NCBI GenBank assembly: GCA_013433145.1
Contig: CM024179.1
Span: 124,001-188,000, forward strand
Reading direction: 5' to 3'
DNA length: 64,000 bases
Source: Ascaris suum
Lineage: Eukaryota > Nematoda > Chromadorea > Rhabditida > Ascarididae
A model generated the notes under the pieces. That model was not told the origin of the DNA and made no database searches. It saw only the letters and a program-made list of their open reading frames with translations. Positions 1 through 12,317 of this stretch are shown here, in pieces. The position numbers and the translations under genes were made by a program. Numbering within the stretch: position 1 is the first letter of the stretch; each line of letters opens with the position of its first letter.

Positions 1-3000
1 ACCTGTGGACAATGGAATGAAAACGATTCCTTGCTATTTCAGAATATTTCTTCGAATGTATAACTGTTTCAGATTAACGCAAAGAATACCTAACCTCGTA
101 TGGCTCTCATCACCGCTCATACAGCTGGCCGTCCCACCGAGATCTAGAAAATCAAATACGAGATGCACTAGCAGCCACCCCGAAGCACTGCTATCGCATC
201 GAGAAAAAACCTTTAGACGATTCCGCAGATTTCCTGTAGCTTAAATTTTTGAAAGTTTCTAATGCTCTTTCTTTGCCAAAGTTAAAAAAGTAGTGCTCAA
301 AAAAAAGAAGTGAGTCACTATAGGTAATCTTTCTATTTTCGTTTTTCATTTAATCCCTACAGATACTTCTGTATTCATCGTTTAGTTTAGCTTATTGCGC
401 GGTCGGTTTGAAGAGGCCTCCGAGCAAACTCTTCGGCTTTAACCTACCGAGTCATTCCCACCAGTGGTCTCATCTGGACGCGGGCGGTGGAGCAAGTCGC
501 ATGGAACAACGATGAATCGACTCGTCAGTATCCGATGGGCAGGAGACGAGCCTAAGCCCTCACCTTCACGCTACCTCACAACTTCAGCTAAACGGAAGTG
601 GTACTGATATGAAGAGACATTTATTCGTAATGAATGCTCTGTCGATTCAAGTAAAGTAAAGTAAAATACTTCTGTATCACATCTAGTCTCGGCGTTGAGT
701 TCGCGTTTGGCATTAAGAACAAGTAGATATAATCCCAAAAAACTTTGAAGAGTCCCTATAGTTTTAAACAGTTCTCTACAAACATTTACCATCCCTAATA
801 CCTTTCTTCCTGTGTGTAGGAGCTAAGTGACAAAGCGGTTTGTGTCGGAAAATAGTACTTAAGTCTTATAGCACAAAAAAATTTCTCTGAAGCAAAACTT
901 TCCACAGTAAAATGCTGCAACGGATAAAACACATGCAGCTACCATGTAATCATCTAATCTCACCTCATTTCTGCTGGATGCCAGTATTTTGAAATTAGTT
1001 TTCCTTATTCAACGTCTTCAATCGCTTACAAGAATCACCTATACAAGTTTCAGGTAGACAATTTAATGACGACCTATTTTAGTGATGCATGAATGCTCTC
1101 CGAGCAGCCGCCCTACAGCAACAACAATTATTTCGTGCTTTTGGACGATTTTTGCTCATACAGATCGAATATAGAGTGGCGACAAGGGGCGAATGAAGGA
1201 GCTCGATGCAATTTTCTTGGAATCGGACAAACTGCGGTGTGTTATAAACAAAATCAGACGAACAGGAAGGGTAAATTAATTCTTGCATCATTGCAAGTCA
1301 CAGGTAATGTGTTGAAGGTGAACTTGTCAGCAAAGGAAAATCGTTCATCCAACGTTCCGGCATAATACCATAATCACGACTAACATACGCAAAGACTCGG
1401 CTGTAAGTCATTCTCGACAATAGCACAATGTCGGAACGTTGAATGGGCGATTGTTCCTGTGCTGATGTGTTCTTTTTCAAAATAGTACCTACTTCTAAAT
1501 ATGAGCGTGTCATCATGCTTCTCATGAAGATGCTTCTTTTCCTCTGTTGCAGTGCTCCCTTCCGGACATCTCATCATCCTAATGTCCCGCACGTGGTCCA
1601 CTGGAAAATCCCTCCCATTAATGTCAAGAGGACTTTTCAGAGTATTAAAAGCCCTCGTCATTTGGGCTTTCCAATATTTCCATTTCAAGATGCACTTTTC
1701 ATGCATCATTGCACAGTATGCAATGTAGAATAATAAGCTGAGACAAATGTTTCATTCAATTGCAGAACTCCATACAGCGTATTGATAGTGAGGATTTTTG
1801 CTTGGGAACCAGAAAAGTCAAACATCTTGCCTTGGGTGAACATTATATCCAGCTGATGAAATACCTAAACAAATAGAATACCTTAACAGCAAAAGTCTCC
1901 TTAGTAGGGTTACGAACGACAAGACGGCGACTGTCTACGGAACGAGTTGCGGGGAAGACAATCGCTGTCGGATGTGACATTTTCCTGCAAAAGGTACACC
2001 ATGCTCTTAGCGTATAAAGCTCTTACATCGAACTGAATATGGACCTTTTAATCCAAGAACTGTCCTTTTTGTTTTTGTTTCCATTCTGCGGCTATAAAGG
2101 AATAATTTATGCTGCATTCTTTTGTACTATAACCATTTAGTTATAGCAAATATTACTCCTTGTAAAGAGTTCATGCATCATGCGCAAAATCCCTACACAA
2201 AATAAAAGGTTGCATGCTTCGCAGTATTTTTTTTGAGCTGGTAGTTTTTGGGGCCGTAAGCTGTGGTCGCTTTGCAACCTCACAGTACACATGTTTCATT
2301 TTGAAAAGCGAAAGCGGAGTGCATCACCGGAAAGCACCTCCCAACCTCACATTAAAAATATCCCCCTCTTTCGTATATAGCGTTTAAAAAACTGCAGGTT
2401 TTCGTCAGCAGTGCTTTCAAGGCATTCTCATATCACAAAGAAACGAAATTTACAGATTTTTTAAAGACATTTTCACGTGGCTGGCACAATGGCAATATTG
2501 GTCATCGCTGAGATATGAAGACTCGACCTCTTATACAAACCAACGGTAAGTTTTTGCATGTTGCAGCCGCTGCTAGCGTAGGTAGATTTTTTGGCACTTA
2601 TTTTGCTCCTTCTTTTTGGCACCTATTTTTGGCACCAACGGGCCAGCATCATTTATACTACGGAAGACCATCCTGCGGTTCATATTGTGCCCATAAAATT
2701 TCACAGCTCTAGCTGGGACCGTTCTTAAGTTGAAAATACCGGACAAATGGATATGCAAACAAAAACACAAATTACGAAATTAGTTGATCTGATGGGAGGA
2801 ATACAAGAGCGTCTAACATACCAGTCGCTTTGGCATCTCCTCTTCTTATCATAAATTACGGAGGAAAATACATAAGCAACCAGCAAAATAAAACGATGAT
2901 CTAAAGCGGCCTGAAGACGATTGCGCTGCGAAACACTACACCTCGAACACCGCTCAAGAACTTACCGCGACGCGTACCTAAACTCGCCACTGCGAAAAAC

Positions 3001-5323
3001 CGTGAAACAAGCCGCTCAGGTCTTGTTTTCGATACATAATGAAGCTTTTAGATGCATTTACCGAATCCTACATGTTCACTGATTGTAGACAAATTTCAAT
3101 GCATCCAAGCTGCACGCTTCACTAATTTACTGGATGAATGCACTTACATGCAGTTGCAAGATGGACAGCTAAGTGACGTTAAAACTTATATCGAATGCTA
3201 AAAAAAGAAACACTGCAGAAGAATACATCTGTTGGAAAAGTAGAAAGACGAAACCCATAAAAGGATCTTGTATACGTCTGTGTATGTTTAACAAAACACT
3301 AACGTAAATGCTGCCATCTAAAAGGATTTGCCGTCAGTGGTATAACAAGCATTCTTTTGCGGGATGCATTAAACAACCTCGAGACTTTTAGTTTGACATA
3401 AGGTATGCATGTGAACGCAAGCAGCATCATGAACGGTCACCGCTGAGAAATGAAACATTTCGAGCAACTCGATAAAATTACTTCAATAAATGCAATTCCT
3501 TCCCTTGTTTTTAACAATTTCCAAAAGACATCTGCTGCGAGCACGAGTAAGAGAAGCGAGCTTAAAAATGTGACTTAACAGCGCAGCCGTTTTATGTCGA
3601 TAAGATTCCAAACGGACAGCGCTTAATCCGTCCCGATACATATTACGGTAACTTCAGAAGCTTTCATGGTGCTCTCATAAAAAGAGAGAGAGGAAATAAA
3701 GTGATTTTAACAGAAATATAACGATGTTGTTAGGCATATAAATTTGCTGCCGTCCCATTACTTTTATGAAATTGAAATTCACAGTTTTCCGATGTGGAAC
3801 AGGAATACAAATTTATCTGCCGCCAAAACAAAATTAGTGAGGAGGTCCTAGAACTGGGCCTTTGCTCGCCTTTCCAACGAGAATTGTAAGCGCTTTTGAG
3901 CAAAACCATTGCTGGTCTTGGCTTGTTCGAGAAGTTATTATAACTAAACATTCAAAATATAATACACCGATGTTTTATAAATTTGCTTTCAACGTTCCAC
4001 CAAACGGCAGTCCACTCTGAACGCAGTGAATTCTTCGCTCTTCGCTCTATTTCTTGAGTTCCCTCTCAGTATCTACCGCCACTGCAGCTGGTCCTTCGTC
4101 GCCATCTCCAAATTTTTTTGCTGGAATATTGAAGAGATTATCACCTTCACGTAATAGCGAGCCTCATCAATAGCATAACGCTTGCATTAGCAACAATTGT
4201 CGGAAGGAAGAATCTTAAAAACTATCCACGAACTACTCTGGAAATATTAAAGTCCAATATGTTCTGCCAATTTGCTTTGAAAAGGGTATCATGGCAATAG
4301 CATGTTTGTGCAAGGTGTGTCCATGTCATCATACGTGCGACGCATGTACATTACATGCTTGTCTCTGTGCAAAACACCGTTATTGTCTTGTTTGCTGCCC
4401 TCGCTAGCATTCGTTGCGAATGAATGAGGAAACAAAGTTGTATTTCAACCGCTCATCAGGAATCAGCTTGTAAATGCCGTCCTTTTTAAGATGCATACCG
4501 TATGCGCGTTTTCCACAATATATTAAGATGCGCGAATATGCAATTAACCTTCTCATACATATATCCTGCGCCATTTAAGGTGTTGCGGCTTCTTACATAC
4601 ATTTGCATTAGTACAAATATATAAAAATACACAAAACAAACGAAACGAAAAATAAACACCATTAAAGATATTAAAAACACGGTACTAGTGACATTCGAAA
4701 AGTTTATGTTCACATGAATTTATTTCATACCACATCACAAGGTGGCATCAACACGACAGCGGAACAGAGAACTCTACAAGACATGAAATTCTGGAAAAAA
4801 CACCTGCGACGGGTTCGACTCCCGCAAGCAACCAATTGACAGCACAATACAACGGTAACCAAGAGAACTTCACACGACCAACCGAAAAAAAAAGAACGTT
4901 TCCGATGAAATGACATCATAAGCAGATCGTAACGATCATAAGAAAACACCAACAATTAACACAAAATTTCCTAGAGTTGACGAACGCAGTACACTTCAGT
5001 TGCAGCCGCATTCACTGCATTGCTCAAAAACAAATGTATATGGGCATACAACGCAGCTTTGGCATTAGGCCGCTTAATGTTGTTTTAAGATTAAAAAGAA
5101 TGCACAAACTATGACGAAAGTTCTTCATTTTTGCTATTTGTAAGCACCTTCGTGTATAGCGACCCTTCTCCCTATTGTTTTTTTTTTTTTTTTGCTCTGA
5201 AATCTCTAGAACAAGTGGTAGCGGGGAAAAATATCGATAAGCACCACGATGCCAACTGAATTCAAGGATCATACCACTGACTGCAGTGCCGCAACAACAT
5301 ATCGAAGCTATTCGGTTACAGCT
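1..5323. other. Non-coding or unassigned stretch
   Basis: Only short, chance-like open frames on both strands. I see no recognisable protein motif, tRNA or repeat, apart from a few short homopolymers and a TTTTTGGCAC motif repeated near 2.6 kb. Confidence 0.5.
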
Positions 5324-5465
5324 TCACTCGATGTTTAATTCGTCTCCGCTGACAAGCCGCTTTGTAAAGCTGTCGTCGAACAACTTCCGTTTCGGAGGAC
5401 CGACACTACAATAAAACCGCTTCAATGCCTGCTGTTTTATCCGTTCTGTATCTAGCAACTCGACA
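5324..5465 (-). CDS. C-terminal exon of an unrecognised gene
   Basis: The frame reads VELLDTERIKQQALKRFYCS and then PPKRKLFDDSFTKRLVSGDE, ending at TGA (5324-5326). The basic helix followed by a charged tail looks like a genuine C-terminus. The acceptor may be CTGAAGAG (5465), which is in phase with the exon at 5511-5574, or GTGATAG (5476). The family is not recognised. Confidence 0.45.
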
Positions 5466-5510
5466 CTCTTCAGTCCCTATCACAAGATGTGACAGGGTCT
5501 GAACGCATAC

Positions 5511-5574
5511 GACAAGCGAAGTGGGCAAAAGATCTGGCATGACATACGCTTTTCCACCGCATCCACCCGACGTA
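5511..5574 (-). CDS. Possible penultimate exon of the same unrecognised gene
   Basis: Acceptor CGAAACTAG, donor TTGTC|GTATGC. The frame reads RRVDAVEKRMSCQIFCPLRL, and its phase-2 end joins the exon at 5324-5465. The donor AAAAGC|GTATGT inside it is an alternative. Support is limited to phase agreement and composition. Confidence 0.35.
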
Positions 5575-6011
5575 CTAGTTTCGCAAACCAAGAAAAAATA
5601 AGAGCAGAATAATGCTTTCATATTTTCGCTGATATTACCCTCCCTGTAAACCTATGAAGGATTCCTTCTCTTCGCTTTTGCAAGTTTTCAATGCAACAAC
5701 GCACTGTGGGTACGTGGCGTAACGTGCGCACACGTCAATCTGCTCGTCTAGTAGTCCAATAGCACCTTTTTCGTCGATGCATAAGCTTCAAAAGAAATCA
5801 CGCCTCGATGCAAATTTGTAAGAACTTATAAAAATTGCAAACGGTGGTACCTCAACGAGAAATACTAAATTACTCAAGCAGCTGACAGCAAAATTCACCA
5901 TAACGCTCCAGCCATCCACTACCATATTTGTCACGATTATTAATACAGTTAACAGGCACGCTTGAGAAAGCTGCGTGTGGTTTTGAGCAAAAGCATTCAG
6001 AATTCGCTCAA

Positions 6012-6700
6012 AACTAGGGTTGGGTCATCCCGGAATTTCCCTCGAAGCACCCTGAGTTCCTGGGCATTTCCGAATATCTTCTGAACCACTCAGACAATTC
6101 TTAGAAGGTGCCCCACCCATCTTTGTTTAGCACTAAAAGCGTCATCGCCTGAAAAGCGGTTAAAACCCATTTTTCCTGCCTGTCTGCAAAACCTACCTCT
6201 CACATTCGTAGGATTTCCCACCCAAGCCACAAAGCCTTCAACTAGTAAGCTGTCAAAGTGTCTTTACACAATATTGTGTTACAGTATATGACCGCTAAGT
6301 GGCCTACCATATTCCGATGCTTCGCTGCGGTTTAAAGGCATGAAATTTGCGTAGCAGTATGCAATCGCAAGCGGCAGAGAGCAAGTAGAAATGAGAGCCT
6401 CACATCACCAGCACTCCAAACATTGAACTCTTAATGCCCGGCATTTTCAATCACTCCAAGCAAGAATTTGAAACACTTTAAATCTTAATTCGAGAATTTT
6501 CAAGGTGTCAGGTCCGAAGACATCTTGGATGAACAGAGACCCTCCTGCTCCGAATTTCTTGGCTCTAATTCCTAACTGTCGGACGCCTTCGCTTAGAAAT
6601 CAGATCTTTATGAGTCAGTGCAGCTGCGAGCTTCGAGATTTCCCTGAAACTTCTCAGGGTGCCTAGACTTGCACGTCTGGAACCCTGATACACCCCAAGG
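6012..6700. mobile_element. Possible MITE-like element
   Basis: A C/T-richer block of about 680 bases is bracketed by imperfect inverted ends: AGGGTT (6016-6021) and GCACCCTGAG (6047-6056) on the left; CTCAGGGTGC (6653-6662) and AACCCT (6681-6686) on the right. Both ends also hold ATTTCCCT next to the inverted core. No transposase ORF or target-site duplication was recognised. Confidence 0.35.
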
Positions 6701-7628
6701 GTCAAATCTCCTCGATCTCTGAACTTTCCAAGAACGCTCGAGGCCGGGCTCAGCTGTCAAAGTCGCCTTAAGCCCGGAGGCTTACCAACGCTACTCCAAA
6801 AGCACTGTAAGCTGCACATGACAATTAGTACCTTACGGATACAAATCTTTATGTCGTACAAGAAAGAGTGCTCTACGATCACAGAATTTCAAAAGCACCG
6901 TAATGCGTAAAAACCCCCATAAGCAAACTTGACGCTTCAGGTTATAAAAGCAATTGCTGACCAACGGAACCAAAATATAGGGAAAAGAGTAAGTATTAGA
7001 TGGCTGTCGCGACATGCGCTTCCTAATGCTCTACAAAACATGTGGGTGCTCGATACCACAGAAAAAGAAACATACATCTTACTAAAAATCCGACCGGATG
7101 CGTATACAAGCCCTAAACTGTTGACGCTCGCGCGTAACTGGGTCCTTCACTGCGAAAAAAAAAGCAAGTAAAGCATTGAATGTTGATTGTGCACACAAAA
7201 TTTTGTGCGTCTTGGTTCGGAGAATTGAGTCTTGAAGCAGACCAATGGAAAAAGACATGCTCTATATGTAATACAGACGCATAAAAAAAGGAATGAAATG
7301 CTTACACTGCTGTCTCATAGAGATCTGAAGAGGAGGTCGCCGGAGACATGAAAGAGACATTCCGTGATGGACGGGGTGACTGAAATCAAACAATTGTCAA
7401 TTATTTAGATGTTAAAGACGAGAGAGTAAACACTGCGGATTCATACATTATATTAACAATGAAGACGTGGTTCCAAACAATATATGCATCTGTAGTTAGG
7501 AAATAACAGGCAGCGCTGCATTTCAAATTTTATATTCGTTAACCAGCAGCAAAAATGTGTGCGTTGTTGAATGAGAAACGCGCATTTATATGCAAAAAAG
7601 TATGGTACAATCGTGAAAAACATACAAC

Positions 7629-7733
7629 TGGCGACATAAGTAAGAGTGCTTGGACTTAAAGGATTGGACTCTACCACTTCAACGTCTGGGTCATGACAAC
7701 AGAAAGAGGACCGCTTCATTAACAATACAATCA
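7629..7733 (-). CDS. Possible exon, unknown product
   Basis: An open frame after acceptor TTATGTTTTAG reads SSFCCHDPDVEVVESNPLSP and stays open to a weak donor GTCGCCA|GTTGTA. It lies between the two better exon candidates of the left-hand gene. No homology is recognised, and it could be a chance ORF. Confidence 0.2.
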
Positions 7734-8654
7734 CTAAAACATAAGAAGCAAATATTTCGACACCTGCGCCATGAATTCATACCACCTCATATGAACATAT
7801 CTTAAGCTTAATCTATTCACGGTTACAATATAATACCCAATTAAATTAATAAAAATGCTTCGCAAATGCACAGCATTATTATGGAGGCTTTTGAATTCTG
7901 ATCCCTAGAATCTATATATTAGCTATCATAACATAAAGCAAAAATAACTTCAACACACTTCAAACGAAGTTAGAACTCAGCTACCTACACGCTTCAAGCA
8001 ACACCAATAAACCAACAGACACATCAACAACTACCGATTAGATTCCATACCCATAAGCATAGACAGTTCTCTGGGTTATTCGCGTAAAGGTATGGCTTTA
8101 AAAAGCTGACATAATCAGCAACTTTCAGAAAGCCAATAAAGATAATGTGAGATGTGCACTTAGAAAATGACTTTAGTGGAGGACATAATGCAGTCAAATC
8201 TTTCAAACCAGTCAAAAATTATATCCCGTGATGCAAAATGATCACAACTTATGCGCCAATAACTATATAATTATTTGAAGAAATCTACATTTTAGGACGT
8301 GTCAAAGAATGCGATTTCCTTTTCATCAAAAATACCTACATATCCGCCTGAATAAAAGAGCTTAACTCTTGTCCCATGACTCACCTACATATGACGGAAC
8401 TCGTATTCATTGAATCATTTGTAATGAATATACGACATTCTAAGCAGCCCATCTCATATCTCTCCAACGGGTTAAAAGTCATGCAGGCATTTGTAAAGAG
8501 AAGGTGTCCTACAACAACGCTACTCGTCCGGGCTAGGAGCACTGATCACCAACAAATGTTTCTGCATTGTTCTACACAGTTGAGTGTTTTCTGTTCATTT
8601 TCATATGGAAGGCAAACGAAAGTTGTGTACTGGGCAAATGTTCCAAAGAATCTT

Positions 8655-8714
8655 ATTTGTATCTTAAATAGATCACAAGATAATATTTGTATCTTAAATA
8701 GATCACAAGATAAT
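8655..8714. repeat. 30-bp direct tandem duplication
   Basis: Two exact adjacent copies of a 30-base unit starting ATTTGTATCTTAAATAG. It falls in non-coding sequence of the left region. Confidence 0.97.
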
Positions 8715-10003
8715 AAATTGACAGGCGCGTATGCGTTTTTCTCTCGACGTTCGGCATGGTAACGACAAAGTGGTGCATGGGATAAAATTGGCTATATCGA
8801 GAACAACCTCTCAGTTCTATACTTTTGCTATCGAGAATGTTCAACTCGCCAAATCTTCACTTTAAAAAGTCGGGTAGCAAGAAAAACCAACCTTTTGCAG
8901 AAAGTTTGTATGAAACCAGAGCAATAATTAAAACAAAAACATGGGTGCCATTCTGCATGCATTACTTGCCAGCTATCCACACAACCGGTCAGCATGGTCA
9001 GCGAACTAACAAAGGTTATCGCATCAACCCTTGGCATCCACCTCCTCTCCCTCTCTTGTTTTTTCTTTGCTAGTAAAGAAGCTAATAGTTTAAAGAACTC
9101 TCGACTGCTCTACTTCACATTATTGAATATGCATCATCGGATGTATTTAACATTCTATCAATTTTGCTCGTAAACCACACATATTTTTTTCAATCACAGT
9201 TCGTTATCACAGAGTATCATAACAACTGATGAATCATAATCACTTCCTTTAGCATTTTTAATCCAATCTTTAGCAAGACATTTTACCATTTTTAGCGGGC
9301 CATTTTCTAGCAATGTCATGAAGTTCTCTAAAAAAAACTGGCTTTTACAATCCTTAGCAGCACCCATGTGAAAGCTTTATCTATTAGCCCGTATTAGCTT
9401 AGAAACCGCCGAGTTGAAAAACAACGTCGAGTGTAAAGTTCATTACGTATAATCTCCCAGAAACTCTAACAATCACGACTGTTTGCAGTGATTCATCTTC
9501 TACCTACAATGCCTCGAGACCAGATCAGTGGTCAGTATACCTGTGAATGCAAAGCGCATGCCACATCATCCTTACATTATTCTCCACCTCTTTTCCACTA
9601 TGGCGATTCTCTGCGACAAAGATAAATTTGTATCACTCATACATACGCAACGATCAAGCCTAATGATCAGTGAGCATGTGTATCAGTGTTAAAAAACTGA
9701 TACTACGTTCCCCTACATTGGCTACCGATTTTTGATGCCAGAACTGACGTGGAAGCAGCAGCGGTGAAGCATTTAAGCGAAAAGACAATATAACAGTGGA
9801 AGCACTTACCCGCAGCATACTAAGGCTGTAGTGTTAAGAGCGTAACTACAGATACGACGTTTCCCCATTGAAAGTGGACAAGCAGGTGTTCTGATTTCAA
9901 ATACGATTAGATGAGCAACACTTCGACGATTAAGACATTGTAGAATAAGACAGACATTCGTGGTCACCGCAGACTGAACATTAGCAACACGACTACAACT
10001 TAC

Positions 10004-10154
10004 ATATGCTTGAAGCTTCTTCAGAATAGAAGAAGGCTTTGAGGAAGACGCTTCGAATGAATCGAATATTGCACTCGTCGTCGTAATCGCCATGTCGGCC
10101 TCCTTCACCGACGCGTTCGCTGCGTGTAGAATTCGATCGTGTACGGACTCGTTC
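10004..10154 (-). CDS. Internal exon of an unrecognised gene
   Basis: The acceptor TTTAAACAG and the strong donor GCATAT|GTAAGT bound an open frame that reads NESVHDRILHAANASVKEAD, then MAITTTSAIFDSFEASSSKP and SSILKKLQAY. The composition (amphipathic, Ser/Ala/Lys-rich, possibly helical) is protein-like and the splice sites are good. I do not recognise the family. It lies 1.9 kb downstream of the MSH5 stop on the same strand and may belong to the same gene as the exons near 5.4 kb, but I could not connect the phases. Confidence 0.5.
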
Positions 10155-12090
10155 CTGTTTAAACAAATAGCTTATTTTGTGACCATTTCCATCATTTGCC
10201 TAAGTCGTAAGCTAAAAAATATTTTAGAAGGTATTAAGTGACGACGATTAATACTTCCACCGAAGTGAGCAATATGACCTCATTCCTCCTTCGCTCATAA
10301 AAAAACGGAGTTAAATTCTTAGCAGAATGCCACATAGAGCAGTCACCTGTCCATTAAAAAATATTAGGAGAACCCGATGACGATAAAAATGTCGTAAAAC
10401 GAAGAATAAGCAAAATAATGCCCCGCAACTGTCTAACTTCCGATGAAGCAAGGCAGTGCATGAAATTCGGCATCCTAGTTGAGAGACTAATTTTCCAAAA
10501 CAAGTTGATCGACGATTACATAAATAAATAAAAAAGTGACGCAAGGTGAATTCTTACTGATTCTCGTTATACTTACGACATAACTTTTCTTGCCATCGGC
10601 TGGAAGCTATATGATAGTTAATTTGAATTCATCTTTCGCAAAGTTTTGCATTTGCGTTACGGTAACAAAATACCTTTATGAATGTAAGATTCGTGCATGT
10701 CTATGGTTGCCGGTTCGATATTTTTCAACCAACAAACCAGCAGAAGTGTGATTTGATGGGAAAGCAATCTTCTAATCTCAATTTTGTAACCGCTGAATCA
10801 CCATTTCGCCTCATACGACACATGACTTCACGATACTTTACGTACTCATACGATACGTGCTGTCGGCTTCTGCAGAATAAGTTACGCCGATATCCCATTC
10901 ATGCCGATGCATGCAAATGTCCGTTTACCCACTGATTTCAGCCGCGGAACAACTGAATCTATGGTCAGTTATCTTTTTACTGCTGCACTTTTTAAAGTGT
11001 TCGTACCTTCGCAGTGATGCCTTCCACCTTCAAGACGCAAGAGCTACTACAGCTTTTCGTGGAAACAATACTAACGTTTTTAGTGCTCCCGAAACAAGAT
11101 GAATTCCTATTACGTAGCGATCGAATACATAACATTCCATCAATTATTACCCTTCCCTAGCTTTGCTCTTCCATCCACACTCAAGCTGCTAAATCTCAAC
11201 GAACTTTTGAGCTGCTAAATCCCAGCTACGAAAGTTCACCACACTTTCGGTTAGATTTGCCTGAAATGACCGCAAACATACAAAGAATTTCTGTTGCCAG
11301 GCACCCTCTGATAAATGGGTTCGTTTGCGCGTCCCATCAAAAAATGCACGCCATGATCACAGAAAAATTGCAGAGGGACAGAAGATGGCACTTATCGTGA
11401 CAAAAAATGGTCATCAGACAAGGAATGGAATGATACATTTCGTTCCGCATAAATGAACCCAACGAGTGCATTCATCCTGCTTTTCCGGAAAAGTACAGGA
11501 TTATGCACCATAAAAGATACAGGACTACGAGGAATTTTAAAGGATAGAAGCGCACTCTCATCACGCTGAATGTTTTCTATATAACGATTCCGGGATTCCG
11601 GCGCAGCGTTTCAACAGAAGAATACAGCACTCATCAGCGATGCTAAACTAATTGCATGCTAGGAGTATGCAGATTCCTACTGCCAAGAACGTCTGACTCT
11701 GAGATTCCTCCTGCTGCAATCAGTATGAGGCGCCTGGATATCGCAAAGTGAAAATCCACGAACAATTCAGAGGTTTTTCCTCCTCTTATCTTCACCAATA
11801 TACATAAAAACACCTCTTTCAGCACTTAACCAACAACGCCTATGCAATATACAATCTTCCATCTTTGCAGTGTAAACTCACGCTGCAATAAAGGGAATCT
11901 TATTGAAAAAGCATAGGAATTACAGGATTCTGATGCAGCGCCAGTAGGAACCTCTGCTCGTATAAGTGGGTATTCATTAACAACGGCAAAAAGACTAGGA
12001 ACAATGTTTCAGCTCACTTACTACTGGCCCAAACCCCTGACTCTGACTTTACGATATCTCAGAGATTTTACTGTTTCATAACTTCGGATA
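10155..12090. other. Interval between the left-hand exon and the MSH5 stop
   Basis: The 3' flank of MSH5 and probably introns or upstream exons of the left-hand gene. A minus-strand frame near 10.4 kb (RMPNFMHCLASSEVRQLRGI) looks weakly coding, but I could not place splice sites with matching phase. Confidence 0.4.
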
Positions 12091-12317
12091 TCAGCTATTC
12101 GGGCACCTTTCGGTGCAAAGACAATGAACCAACCTCATAACAGAAGCATCCATCAGAGCAGCATCTTGATCACCTTCCTTCGTGATACCAGTTGACACGT
12201 CTGCAATACGTTCGCTTTCAACTGTCTTTTCTGATCGACAGTCATCATTCTTGTTCTGCTTGTACTCTTCTTGGCTGTCCTTCTTTGTAAGCACCGTCAA
12301 CGCCAAATTGATGAAGC
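12091..12317 (-). CDS. msh-5: MSH5 exon 21, C-terminus
   Basis: Acceptor CTTTTTTAG; the stop TGA is at 12091-12093. It encodes a hydrophilic, Lys/Asp/Glu-rich tail (KKDSQEEYKQNKNDD) absent from the shorter vertebrate proteins. Only the phase-correct junction and open frame support it, not homology. Confidence 0.65.

Noticed and set aside
4805..4834. tRNA-like T-arm (GGGTTCGACTCCCGC) followed by CCA
   Set aside because: No matching acceptor 5' strand, D arm or anticodon arm can be folded upstream at the right distance.
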